64,000 nt of DNA from Methanomethylovorans sp041447285 (GCF_041447285.1 NZ_JBGMEB010000002.1:1-64000); one strand, 5' to 3'. Shown: positions 16,757 through 25,519, counted from the stretch's first letter. Notes: generated from the sequence alone by a model not told the origin. Numbers and translations: made by a program.

Positions 16757-18664
16757 TCAAAAGTATTCTACCATTTCACCAGTTCTCTCATAGGTAAATA
16801 GGCCAGAAGGAAGCCTTTCGGCAAAATTGCGGGATTGTAACACTGACAACATATTCTTTAATTGCGGTGTATCTATTATCTCTTTGTTTATAAGAAAATC
16901 AAAATCTTCTACGGCAAGTGGTATAAACTTAAGTCCCATTGCTTCTGCAAATGGTCTGATGCCAAATCCTACTTCTGCCTTTCCTTTGATTACTGCCATG
17001 CACACTGATCTGTGCGTCCTTGAGCCGGAGCTGTAACCGGGAATCATTTTTGTAAGCTCTGTTTTTGTGATCCCCTTCCTCAAAGACATTTCTTCCAGCA
17101 ATTTATCCAGCAATGCCCTAGTGCCTGAGCCCCTATTGCGATTCACCAGTTTTTTCCCAATCATGTCCTCAAGTTTTTCTATATTCGTTTCCGGGCGGAA
17201 TATAAGCCCTTGTTCTCTACGATATCCTTTTACAAGAACCGAATTGCATATGCCTCTGCTTGTGACAGCTTCGATGTTGTATTCCCCGGATCCTGCTAGG
17301 TTAATGCCCGCAATATCCGTCATGCCGCCAGCCATGGCACTTAATCCACGGCCTGAACCCGTGCTTATCACTCTGAAGTTCATTCCTGTAAGATCTTCCA
17401 GAAGGTCAATCCCAGGGCATTGTCCACCCACAAACATAAGGTCAATAGGGACTCTATTCCCAAAAAGCGTGATATCTACTGTTTCTCCGAATTCCAGGTA
17501 TTCGGTCTTTTCACCTATCTCTATGATCCCATCAGCTTCAGAAAGGGTGGTAATGGCTCCTGATGTTTTGTCCGCAGGATATGCTCTGCCTCTGACAAGT
17601 CCTACCGGATAAAGCTCCCTCCGGCCTTCTGATCTGATGCTTGTTCCAAGCAATGCTTTTGTTTTTGTTTTTAACAAAGAACTGGTTTCAAGTGATCTAT
17701 GTATAAGCGGAGCTATAAATTCAGTAATAATAATGAGTGCTGAAGCAGGATTTCCCGGAAGCCCGATAAGTGGTATATCTCCGACAACACCGACAATCGT
17801 CGGTTTCCCTGGTTTTATAGAGATCCCGTGCAACAGTGTCCTGCCCTTTTCAGCTACTATTTTATACATAACATCTCCCACTCCCGCAGAGGTACTACCG
17901 GATGTGAGGATCATGTTACATTCCTGTAGTGCCCGGTCTATAACATCGGATATTGCCCGATAATCATCTTTTACAATACCGTATATTATGGGATGCGCAC
18001 CGCATTCTCTGATACTGGAAGCCACAGCATAGGAATTGGCATCATATATCTTGCCGGGGTCCAGTTTAAAACCTGGTTGCACAAGTTCATCTCCCGTAGA
18101 GATGATTCCAACATAAAGTTTTTTCACAGTCACTTTGTTAATACCTATGGAAGCAAGAACACCAATCTCCTGTGAACCTATGCGCACATTCCTGCGCAAT
18201 ACACGCTCGCCCACCATAATGTCGGCACCTATACGCATGATATTCTCGTTTATGTGCACTGGTCGCTGTACAATTATGTTTTCAGCTTCTCTTGTTGTAT
18301 GTTCTACCATTACTACAGCATCGGCACCTTCGGGTATTGGTGCACCAGTGGCAATTTCTGTAGCTTCTTTGCAACCAATAGTTATATCCGAGACAAAGCC
18401 AGCTGAAATCGATCCGGCCCTGGTCAATATCACTGTTTTTCTTTCAGAGGCTGCATAGGTATCCTGTGCTCGCACAGCAAATCCATCTTTAACGGACCTG
18501 TCAAAAGCAGGCACATCAATGCCTGAAAAAATATCTTCTGCGAGAATATATCCATCTGCATGTTCAAGAGGTAATGTTTGCAGCTTAGGCTTGATTTTGA
18601 TACCATTAAGTATCCTGTGTGCTTCTTCTGAAGATACAAGTTCTCTGAATTCTTTAGGTTCCAT
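16757..18664 (-). CDS. MoeA-like molybdopterin protein fused to a periplasmic-binding-type domain
   Basis: 635 residues. Residues 1 to about 400 form a MoeA domain (RSVKDGFAVRAQDT, ATGAPIPEGADAVVMVEHT, ISTGDEL...LTSGSTSAGVGDVMY, PGKPTIVGVVGDIPLIGLPGNP). Residues of about 410-635 resemble a solute-binding fold of the MoeA/LysR-substrate type (LMFVGGQCPGIDLLEDL...NRNRGSGTRALLDKLL...VCMAVIKGKAEVGFGIRPFAEAMGL). The second domain may bind molybdate/tungstate for delivery to the active site (inference). It is in the fwd operon, about 50 nt after fwdC. Confidence 0.9.
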   Translation of the reverse strand: MEPKEFRELVSSEEAHRILNGIKIKPKLQTLPLEHADGYILAEDIFSGIDVPAFDRSVKDGFAVRAQDTYAASERKTVILTRAGSISAGFVSDITIGCKEATEIATGAPIPEGADAVVMVEHTTREAENIIVQRPVHINENIMRIGADIMVGERVLRRNVRIGSQEIGVLASIGINKVTVKKLYVGIISTGDELVQPGFKLDPGKIYDANSYAVASSIRECGAHPIIYGIVKDDYRAISDVIDRALQECNMILTSGSTSAGVGDVMYKIVAEKGRTLLHGISIKPGKPTIVGVVGDIPLIGLPGNPASALIIITEFIAPLIHRSLETSSLLKTKTKALLGTSIRSEGRRELYPVGLVRGRAYPADKTSGAITTLSEADGIIEIGEKTEYLEFGETVDITLFGNRVPIDLMFVGGQCPGIDLLEDLTGMNFRVISTGSGRGLSAMAGGMTDIAGINLAGSGEYNIEAVTSRGICNSVLVKGYRREQGLIFRPETNIEKLEDMIGKKLVNRNRGSGTRALLDKLLEEMSLRKGITKTELTKMIPGYSSGSRTHRSVCMAVIKGKAEVGFGIRPFAEAMGLKFIPLAVEDFDFLINKEIIDTPQLKNMLSVLQSRNFAERLPSGLFTYERTGEMVEYF

Positions 18665-18715
18665 TTCCAGCAGATTGATTCTTGAGGTTCTAGGCCCATT
18701 CTTATTCTCTATAAA

Positions 18716-19495
18716 CTACGTTAAGTTATCTTGTAGTTTATTTATGAGGAGGACACCTTTGCCACCGTTATTCACATCTCCTATGAACCTGTGATAGAGC
18801 ACACCATTCACTTCTTCGGTTCCTTCCTCTAGATAGGAAGGTAGCAGATCCCTTACTTCCCCTTTAATTATAACAGTACCTTTTTTCATTTCGCTTGCAG
18901 GCATTTCTGTGTTACCCTCGATGATTATGTTGCCTCCATTATTCATAATTGCAGGAAGGAGACCGGCATTGCCCATCACATGGATCTCCCCTCCGCACAT
19001 GTGTTCTCCGAGGTAGTCCCTGACATTTCCATTTACAGTGATTTTTCCTCCCTTCATGCCGCAGGCTTCTCCGCGATAGCCTCCTCCCACATAATAACCA
19101 CCGTTTCCATTAAGGACAATTTCTCCACCCATCATCTCGCAGCCGAGCCAGCTATCTGCGTTTCCATTGATCACGATCTTCCCGCCTTTCATATTTGAAC
19201 CGCAGTGCATGTCCACATTACCGTTAATTTCGATCTCGCCTGAACTCATGCCCTGACCAATGCGTTTTACCCTTGAAACGTCACCGTTGATCACAATTAT
19301 GGTGTTTTCTGTACTGTCTTTACCTTCAACTTTTACATTGAACAGTTCTCCAAGCGGGCATTGCCTATTCCCATACCATACCAGCATAGTTTTGATCTCG
19401 TCCTCTGTCTTTCCGGCAATGTTGTCCGGATTTATGGAATCAGCTTCGATAGGAATTTTATTTCGTTGTTTCAAGGATATTGTTACTATCTGCAT
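18716..19495 (-). CDS. fwdC: Formylmethanofuran dehydrogenase subunit C
   Basis: Structural subunit of the complex that reduces CO2 onto methanofuran. It is dominated by a right-handed beta-helix resembling the glutamate synthase C domain: repeated G-x-I-x-I-N-G-N units (EIEINGNVDMHCGSNMKGG, KIVINGNADSWLG, EIVLNGNGGYYVG, KITVNGNVRDYLG). The start is ATG 19495, 1 nt after the fwdA stop with GGAG just upstream; an upstream extension of 16 codons inside fwdA is open but not family-like. Length from this start is 259 residues. Confidence 0.94.
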   Translation of the reverse strand: MQIVTISLKQRNKIPIEADSINPDNIAGKTEDEIKTMLVWYGNRQCPLGELFNVKVEGKDSTENTIIVINGDVSRVKRIGQGMSSGEIEINGNVDMHCGSNMKGGKIVINGNADSWLGCEMMGGEIVLNGNGGYYVGGGYRGEACGMKGGKITVNGNVRDYLGEHMCGGEIHVMGNAGLLPAIMNNGGNIIIEGNTEMPASEMKKGTVIIKGEVRDLLPSYLEEGTEEVNGVLYHRFIGDVNNGGKGVLLINKLQDNLT

Positions 19496-19496
19496 T

Positions 19497-21212
19497 TTAG
19501 GACCACTCCGTTTCGACTTCAACTGGTTTTGGAATATATGCATCCTCTACCATGTAGTTGGATTTGCTTACGGTATAGTATTGCATGAACTTGATGTCAA
19601 GGTCTTTATGCATTGCATTTTCAATATCTTTCGGAACTTTTGCGTTCACCCAGTAAGTTCTGCCCTTAGGAGTATCTTCGATACTCCCATCCTTGACAAC
19701 TATATCTCCACCCTTGAGGGTATAAGTTGCAGCACTGAAGGCCTTCTTTAACTTTTCATGCTCAACGGAAGGATCAATTGAATCAGGAAGAATATCATAT
19801 ATGGCAATGTCAGCATCCGCACCCACTGCAAGGTTTCCTTTTTCAGGCCTGCTGTACATCCTTGACTGGATACTTCTGGTACTAGTCGCAAGTTCATAAA
19901 AACTCAGTTCTCTGTCAAGGCCAGGCAGAACCATCCTGGAAAAAGCCGTTTCCGGGAAATCAGACATTATCTGCTGTCTCTTCTTTTCACTCATAAGGTA
20001 AGTATATGCTTCAGGATAGTTCACAAAGGACCCGCCGTTAGGGCTATCTGTTGCAAACATGACCTTCCATGGGTCTTTTACAAGCAGGGCAAGCTCAAGT
20101 CCGATTGCCCACTGAACTGCATTTACAAAGCTCTTGGGGGAATAGTTAAGTGGCACCACTCCAGATGCGTCTTCCAGCTCCACATCCTGGTTACTCCATT
20201 TTTCCTTTAGCATCCTTGAGTTTGCATATTCCACCGGTCCGTCTGCTGTCATGGTAACAGCAGGTCCAAAAATGACCTGTCCCAGGTCAAAGGTCAGGTG
20301 GTTGACACTATTTATGTAGTCAGCAACCATAGGTGCCCCGGTCTCAAAATCACGCCAGGAAGTGCCCGCATAGGCGTTGAACTGGACATGAGTCACATGC
20401 AGGCTTTGCCTGTTACGCTTGGTTTTTATCCCTTCAAAAAGCTTCATTGTCTCGATAGTGGTCTTGTAGTTTCCAGGATGACCCAGATTGTTACAGTGTA
20501 CATGAACTGAGTGGGGTAGGTCCAGCTTTTCATTTGTTTCTCCCAGACTCTGTAATATTTGAGCAGGCGTCACATCAAAATATGGGACCGGATCGTATAG
20601 TCCACTGACATTTTTACCCCATCCCCAAGCCTCTCCGCCACCTGCATTCACAATCTTTATACCGTAACCCCTTGAGGCTTTAAGGGCCCAGGCAACATAA
20701 GCTGCGAGTTTCTCCGGCTCTTTATCCCGGATGTATTCCATAACCTGCCAGTTGCTTCCAAAAAGAGTAAGACCCATCTTATCAAGAATAGGGATTTCCT
20801 TGAATTCTTCGTGGGTATGTCTTGCTGTAAGAGGTGGCATTGCAGCCTCACAGATTGTAGTATAACCCAACTTTGCATACCTGTAACCAATTGCGTAGGT
20901 ATTCGGCGTGTTGTACCCTACCTGAGCCCTTGTCTTATCCGTACGGGGCTCTGGACCCGAGAGACCTTGGACCAGGTTCTTCCGGGCATCATTTGGATTC
21001 ATAAACCTTCCGACATTGATTTTGCCAGCGCTATGAGTATGTCCGTCTATACCTCCTGCCATTGTGAGTCTTCCGCCAGCATCAATTTGTCTTGCAGAAG
21101 AAGATACATTTTCCACAATTTTGCCGTCTTTTATGCACAGGTCCATTTTTTCGCAGTTTATTCCCTGGATAGGATCACAGACAGTAGCATTTTTAATCAG
21201 GATTTCCGACAT
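19497..21212 (-). CDS. fwdA: Formylmethanofuran dehydrogenase subunit A (amidohydrolase)
   Basis: 571-residue binuclear-metal amidohydrolase that condenses formate with methanofuran. The metal-site motif GGIDGHTHSAGK is at about residues 54-65; further His-rich motifs are VHVHCNNLGHPGNYKTT and SLHVTHVQF, and the catalytic Asp lies in MFATDSPNGG. It is 2 nt after fwdB and before fwdC, in the D-B-A-C order of the tungsten-type fwdDBAC operon. It works in the cytosol at the first step of CO2 reduction, or the last step of methyl oxidation. Confidence 0.96.
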   Translation of the reverse strand: MSEILIKNATVCDPIQGINCEKMDLCIKDGKIVENVSSSARQIDAGGRLTMAGGIDGHTHSAGKINVGRFMNPNDARKNLVQGLSGPEPRTDKTRAQVGYNTPNTYAIGYRYAKLGYTTICEAAMPPLTARHTHEEFKEIPILDKMGLTLFGSNWQVMEYIRDKEPEKLAAYVAWALKASRGYGIKIVNAGGGEAWGWGKNVSGLYDPVPYFDVTPAQILQSLGETNEKLDLPHSVHVHCNNLGHPGNYKTTIETMKLFEGIKTKRNRQSLHVTHVQFNAYAGTSWRDFETGAPMVADYINSVNHLTFDLGQVIFGPAVTMTADGPVEYANSRMLKEKWSNQDVELEDASGVVPLNYSPKSFVNAVQWAIGLELALLVKDPWKVMFATDSPNGGSFVNYPEAYTYLMSEKKRQQIMSDFPETAFSRMVLPGLDRELSFYELATSTRSIQSRMYSRPEKGNLAVGADADIAIYDILPDSIDPSVEHEKLKKAFSAATYTLKGGDIVVKDGSIEDTPKGRTYWVNAKVPKDIENAMHKDLDIKFMQYYTVSKSNYMVEDAYIPKPVEVETEWS

Positions 21213-21214
21213 CT

Positions 21215-22525
21215 TTATTCCCCTCTCTTTAGCTCCCTCACCTTTATTGTCAGGTCTTTTACGATCTCTTCATCTGTCTTGAACTTAGTATCAATCAATT
21301 TTTTCATACGCAGAGAGACAGCATCCATACGGTAAGCTGTCCCCTCTGCTTCGATCCCCACGATCGCAGATGGAATTACCACATCTGCAAGTTCGGTCGT
21401 AGGGTTTGCATATGGATCGATCTGGATCAAGGGGATTCTTGCAAGATGCCTGACAGCTTTTTGTGGAAAGTGAGCTCCTGGATCTGCTGCGGATATAATT
21501 GCAGCATCTGCTTCCTCACGTATAAGCAGGTCGTTTGCCCCCGTCTCTCCGGGGTTGTAATATGGATATCCTTTCGAAAAGTCAATCGCCATAGGAAAAC
21601 CTGTTTCCCAGGTTGCCACCTGTCCGAACCCTGTAACGTTATAATGGCCCCGCATTCCGATCATCACAGCCTTTGTGTGCTGGTTAAGATCAGAAATGAG
21701 GGATGACACTGCGTCTCCATTCTTATATTTGGATCTTGATTGCGTGACTCCCATCCCGAAAAAGATGCAGACGAACTTTGCGTTCTTAAGGATTTCTGCA
21801 ATCTTGAGAACTTGGGCTTTAGGAATGCCAGCAACGGTTTCGGGTATTACATCTTCATGCCTGTTTATGACTGAGCGCAGAGCAGTTACCAAGAGCAGAT
21901 CTGACCCCTGGTCGATTTCTACGTATTCATCAGCTATTTTTGCGGTATCTGTTTTTCTGACATCAATGACTACCATTGTCCTGTCGTCTCGCCCCTTCTT
22001 GGTAAAGAAGCCTTTTGAAATTGAATAACGGCTCATGTGCCTAGGGTGGGCATGAATGGGATTGCAACCCCAAAATACGATTACATCCGCCCTGTTCTTA
22101 ATCTCTCCTAAAGAGGCTGAAGGAGATCCTTTTTCCTGAGCAGCAAGAGCTGATGGTCCATGGCATACATTTGCTGTGGAGTCAATAACTGAACCGTTTT
22201 CTTCTGCAAGCTGGATAGCTCCGCTGATGGCTTCACATGAAGTAGAACACCAACCATAAAAAAGAGTCCTCCTGGAATTTACCAGAATTTTTGCGGCAGC
22301 CTCAATAGCTTCTTCATAAGAGACCGGGACAAGCTCTCCGTCTTTTCTGATCATCGGTTTTTCTATTCTGTCGTGTTCAAAAATTCCGACAAACTTGCTG
22401 TGCCCAAGGATGCAGGCGTTTTCTATAGTTACTATCTTGTTTTCCTTAACAGTGACTGTGATATCATCGCAGAGGCATCCGCATAAGGAACAAACTGCGT
22501 CTTTAATTACTTGCATATTTTTCAT
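21215..22525 (-). CDS. fwdB: Formylmethanofuran dehydrogenase subunit B (tungsten catalytic subunit)
   Basis: Catalytic W-bis-pterin and iron-sulfur subunit that reduces CO2 to formate. It is 436 residues. The N-terminal cluster motif CSLCGCLCDD (near 12-21) with a further Cys in ENACILGH binds one [4Fe-4S]. The metal-ligating residue is Cys in STANVCHGPSALAAQ, not selenocysteine. Its ATG overlaps the fwdD stop (ATGA). Classed as the tungsten isoform from operon order (D-B-A-C) and nearby W/Mo transport; the metal itself is an inference. Confidence 0.95.
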   Translation of the reverse strand: MKNMQVIKDAVCSLCGCLCDDITVTVKENKIVTIENACILGHSKFVGIFEHDRIEKPMIRKDGELVPVSYEEAIEAAAKILVNSRRTLFYGWCSTSCEAISGAIQLAEENGSVIDSTANVCHGPSALAAQEKGSPSASLGEIKNRADVIVFWGCNPIHAHPRHMSRYSISKGFFTKKGRDDRTMVVIDVRKTDTAKIADEYVEIDQGSDLLLVTALRSVINRHEDVIPETVAGIPKAQVLKIAEILKNAKFVCIFFGMGVTQSRSKYKNGDAVSSLISDLNQHTKAVMIGMRGHYNVTGFGQVATWETGFPMAIDFSKGYPYYNPGETGANDLLIREEADAAIISAADPGAHFPQKAVRHLARIPLIQIDPYANPTTELADVVIPSAIVGIEAEGTAYRMDAVSLRMKKLIDTKFKTDEEIVKDLTIKVRELKRGE

Positions 22526-22905
22526 TCCAGGTACTTCTTCATGAGAGATTTCATATCCAGAGGCTTTTCATCCGTAACTTCAATTTCCGCAGGCACGCCT
22601 TTAAACCCAGGCATTCCGCACCCATGAGTATCTGGGTTTAGCACTGCATTTGCCCAGGGTCCCATAGGGATAAAAGCAAGTCCTTCCGGGTTCCCTTCAT
22701 TAGCCTTTGCAAATACCACAACTTCACCAAACTCAGTTGTGATTTTTAAGCTGTTTCCTTCGGAGACTTCCAGTTTCTCGAGGTCACTTGATTTAAGTTC
22801 ACAGTAACTGCAGGCTTTAAAATAAGCTGTGTGTGTCTTTGCTTCCAGGTTTGCACCCTGTTTGGCAGTTCTTCCCGATATTAAATTTGCTTTGAGTTTT
22901 ATCAA
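22522..22905 (-). CDS. fwdD: Formylmethanofuran dehydrogenase subunit D
   Basis: 127-residue molybdopterin-dinucleotide-binding domain that completes the pterin site of FwdB. Visible features are LISGRTAKQGANLEAKTHTAYFKAC near the start and the cofactor-contacting segment FIPMGPWANAVLNPDTHGCGMPGFKGVPAEIE. First gene of fwdDBAC and probably of a six-gene transcript ending with the two moeA-type genes. The promoter carries the proposed ModE repeat at 23005-23022, suggesting metal-dependent control. Confidence 0.95.
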   Translation of the reverse strand: MIKLKANLISGRTAKQGANLEAKTHTAYFKACSYCELKSSDLEKLEVSEGNSLKITTEFGEVVVFAKANEGNPEGLAFIPMGPWANAVLNPDTHGCGMPGFKGVPAEIEVTDEKPLDMKSLMKKYLE

Positions 22906-23004
22906 AATTCCTCCGGAGGCAGCTTCTAAATTTTATTTAAATAGAGGTGTATGCTTTTTTGACGAGATGGTTGCTTCACCTCAATAAAATGGTATCAGTC
23001 GCGT

Positions 23005-23053
23005 TATGTTGAATTGAACATAGCTGTAATGTCTTCTGTATACTCATATAAAA
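23005..23053 (-). promoter_or_regulatory. fwd operon promoter with proposed ModE operator
   Basis: Perfect repeat TATGTT-GAATTG-AACATA at 23005-23022. A minus-strand TATA box (TTTATATG, 23052-23045) is centred 35 bp from the repeat centre, and the sequence CCATGCAGAAA just upstream of the TATA box is identical to that at modA1. The leader to fwdD is about 115 nt. Occupancy would block early transcription. Confidence 0.6.
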
Positions 23054-23255
23054 GATTTCTGCATGGAACTTAAGTCTGCATTCAAACTGGTCTCGTGTTC
23101 ACATTATAACTTCGTAGTGACCGCTGCTTTAGCAGATCAGTTAGAAAATAAGTGACGATATGTAATTTTTATTGAATCATTGAATTTCGACCAATTAGCA
23201 ATTCAAAATCTAAGTTTGCGAAATTTATTTATTTAATGTAAATAGACCTTATAAG
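23023..23255. other. Intergenic spacer between fwd and enolase promoters
   Basis: Divergent region with the fwd promoter on the left and the AT-rich enolase promoter on the right. No gene is seen between 22906 and 23418 apart from the operator and riboswitch listed separately. Confidence 0.5.
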
Positions 23256-23360
23256 AAAGGTGATGGGTCCGCCTAGACTTCCCAGTCTAAACCGCTTAAG
23301 CTGATGACTTCTACGTGAGTGTTTAGACTTTAGTTGTATATTTTAGTAGGTAGAGGCGGC
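23256..23360 (+). ncRNA. Fluoride riboswitch (crcB motif) of enolase
   Basis: The aptamer core runs about 23259-23314. It has GGTGATGGGTCCGCC at its 5' side, a hairpin TAGACT-TCCC-AGTCTA (23274-23289), then AACCGC-TTAA-GC and the conserved CTGATGACTTCTAC (23301-23314). These are the crcB-motif landmarks of the fluoride riboswitch. Downstream, GTTTAGACT (23321-23329) is fully complementary to 23284-23292, and AGGCGG (23354-23359) to CCGCCT at 23269-23274, giving two alternative pairings that would unfold the aptamer. A TATA-like stretch (about 23224-23237) would start the RNA near 23250. Enolase is a fluoride-inhibited enzyme and a known target. Confidence 0.9.
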
Positions 23361-23418
23361 TTTATCAGTGCTATTTTCTAAAGTATACCCAGCGATGCGA
23401 ATACAGGAGTAGAACGAG

Positions 23419-24705
23419 ATGAATACGACCATACAAAATATTCACGGACGTGAGATCCTTGATTCAAGGGGTAACCCGACAGTTGAAGTAGATATCTTAC
23501 TGCAAGATGGCACACGTGCAAGGGCTGCAGTGCCTTCCGGTGCATCTACAGGAAAAAATGAGGCATATGAACTTCGTGACAGCAATCCGAAGCGTTATGG
23601 TGGAAAAGGTGTACTTACTGCTGTTGCTAAAGTGAACAATCAAATAGTTGATGCTCTAATCGGGATGAATGCTCTTGATCAGGAGCAGATCGATAAAACT
23701 ATGATCGGAATTGATGGTTCGCCTAATAAAGCGCTTTTGGGTGCAAATGCTATCCTTGGTGTATCTATGGCAACCGCTAGGGCTGCTGCACAGGCCACAG
23801 GAGTGCAGCTCTTTGAGTATTTGAGCCCTGATAAAAGTAATCTTTTACCGGTTCCGATGATGAACGTGCTAAACGGCGGGGTGCATGCACAATGGCAGGG
23901 AGCCGATTTCCAGGAGTATATGATTGTTCCTCTTGGTGCTCCAGATTTCCAGAATGCTCTGCAATGGGGCGCTGAAACATACCATGCATTACAGAACGTT
24001 CTAAAAAAGAAAGGTTATCCCACAGCAATAGGTGATGAAGGTGGTTTTGCACCAAAAGTTGCATCCAACGAGGAGCCTCTTGAACTCATCACATCTGCGA
24101 TCGAAGAAGCAGGATATCGGCCCGGTAAGGATATCTGCATCTCACTTGATCCGGCATCCAGTGGTTTCTATCATGACGGACGGTACGAACTACGAAGGGA
24201 ACAAAAAATGCTGACTGCCGAAGGCATGGTCAAGTATTACGAAATGCTTGTGGAGAATTACTCTATTATCTCCATCGAGGACGGACTGGCCGAAGAAGAC
24301 TGGCAGGGATGGAAGTTGCTGACAAAGGAACTGGGAAAAAAGATCGAACTGATCGGGGATGACATTTTTGTTACTTCTCCTGAACTTGTTAAGCGAGGAA
24401 TTAAAGAGGGGATTGCGAACTCCGTACTGATAAAACTCAATCAGATCGGGACAGTTACCGAAACACTTGCAACCATGGATCTAGCCAAGAGTGCTGGCTG
24501 GGGCTTGAATGTCTCCCACCGCAGCGGCGAGACAATTGATTCTTTCATCTCTGATTTTACCGTAGCTACCAGCGCTGGAAAGCTCAAGACAGGTGCTCCC
24601 TGCAGGGGTGAAAGAGTGGAGAAATACAACCAGCTGCTTCGTATAGAAGAAGAACTGGGAAGCAAGGCAGTCTATGCCGGTAGAAGCGCATTTGTGAGAG
24701 GATAA
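23419..24705 (+). CDS. eno: Enolase (phosphopyruvate hydratase)
   Basis: Interconverts 2-phosphoglycerate and phosphoenolpyruvate in glycolysis/gluconeogenesis. It is 428 residues, normal length. Motifs: GREILDSRGNPTVEVD and AAVPSGASTGKNEAYELRD at the N-terminus, AIGDEGGFAPK, Mg2+ ligands in SIEDGLAEEDW and LIGDDIFVT, the catalytic Lys in LIKLNQIGTVTET, and VSHRSGETID. AGGAG lies 9 nt before the ATG. Expression is probably induced by fluoride through the upstream riboswitch, compensating for inhibition. Confidence 0.98.
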   Translation: MNTTIQNIHGREILDSRGNPTVEVDILLQDGTRARAAVPSGASTGKNEAYELRDSNPKRYGGKGVLTAVAKVNNQIVDALIGMNALDQEQIDKTMIGIDGSPNKALLGANAILGVSMATARAAAQATGVQLFEYLSPDKSNLLPVPMMNVLNGGVHAQWQGADFQEYMIVPLGAPDFQNALQWGAETYHALQNVLKKKGYPTAIGDEGGFAPKVASNEEPLELITSAIEEAGYRPGKDICISLDPASSGFYHDGRYELRREQKMLTAEGMVKYYEMLVENYSIISIEDGLAEEDWQGWKLLTKELGKKIELIGDDIFVTSPELVKRGIKEGIANSVLIKLNQIGTVTETLATMDLAKSAGWGLNVSHRSGETIDSFISDFTVATSAGKLKTGAPCRGERVEKYNQLLRIEEELGSKAVYAGRSAFVRG

Positions 24706-24760
24706 GAAGTTTCATAGCGTGTTCATCGTAACATAACAGATAAAGAAGGTCGGGAATAAA

Positions 24761-25486
24761 ATAGTAGATTTCATTGATTTATTAGCACTGTTTGTAGGCG
24801 GCTTTTTAGCTGCCACAATATCAGGTGCAGCCGGGTTTGGAGGAGCATTGCTTCTATTGCCGCTATTAACAAAAACGATAGGCACAACAATGGCAATTCC
24901 GGTTTTAACGATAGCGCAGTTAATTGGCAACCTATCAAGAGCATTTTTTGGGTTTAAGCAAATTAAGTGGAAGCCAGTTTTATTGTTTATGCTGGGTGCT
25001 GTACCGATGAGTGTTTTAGGAGCATATTCATTTGTAGAAGTGCCAAAAGAAATAATATCCCAACTCATAGGACTTGCAATTATCCTGTTTGTAGTATTGA
25101 AATACTTTAAAATCCTAAAATTTAATCCCACTGATAGTACAATGGTTTTGGGAGGTGGGCTAGTAGGTTTCATTTCAGGACTTGTGGGTAGTGCAGGACC
25201 GATTGGCGCTGCATTGTTCTTATCTTTAAATCTGCCGCCTGTTTCTTACATCGCAAGTGAGGCCATGACTGCAATAGCAATGCACATTACCAAGATCATA
25301 GTATATCAAAAATATTTAGGCATAGGGTTGCCAGCTTTGTCAACGGGTTTATTTATTGGCATTTCTATGGTTCTTGGAACATGGGCAGGAATGAGGATCA
25401 TAGGTAGTATCCCCAAAGATAAATTCAATAAGTTTGTAGGGACATTGTTGTGCATAATTGGATTACAGATGCTGTTATTTGGATAA
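24761..25486 (+). CDS. TSUP-family permease behind enolase, start codon unclear
   Basis: Membrane protein of the TSUP (DUF81) family with paired repeats: GGFLAATISGAAGFGGALLLLPLLT and GGGLVGFISGLVGSAGPIGAALFLSLNLPP. The frame is open from 24737, but no ATG, GTG or TTG precedes the first membrane helix; the first usual codon is TTG 24848, inside it. ATA 24761, behind AAGGTCGGGA, sits where a start is expected (VDFIDLLALF follows), so I begin there. It lies 55 nt after eno and may share its fluoride-controlled transcript. The substrate is unknown. Confidence 0.75.
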   Translation: MVDFIDLLALFVGGFLAATISGAAGFGGALLLLPLLTKTIGTTMAIPVLTIAQLIGNLSRAFFGFKQIKWKPVLLFMLGAVPMSVLGAYSFVEVPKEIISQLIGLAIILFVVLKYFKILKFNPTDSTMVLGGGLVGFISGLVGSAGPIGAALFLSLNLPPVSYIASEAMTAIAMHITKIIVYQKYLGIGLPALSTGLFIGISMVLGTWAGMRIIGSIPKDKFNKFVGTLLCIIGLQMLLFG

Positions 25487-25501
25487 GGCACAAGTGTATT
25501 T

Positions 25502-25519
25502 ACTTATCTGAGGATAAGT
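25502..25519. terminator. Bidirectional hairpin between convergent genes
   Basis: ACTTATC (25502-25508) pairs with GATAAGT (25513-25519) around a TGAG loop, exactly between the TSUP stop and the stop codon of the convergent dynamin-like gene. It fits a shared terminator. Confidence 0.45.

Noticed and set aside
22089..22200. Possible selenocysteine in FwdB
   Set aside because: The metal-ligand position is an ordinary Cys codon (NVCHGPS) and no in-frame TGA occurs, so no selenoprotein.
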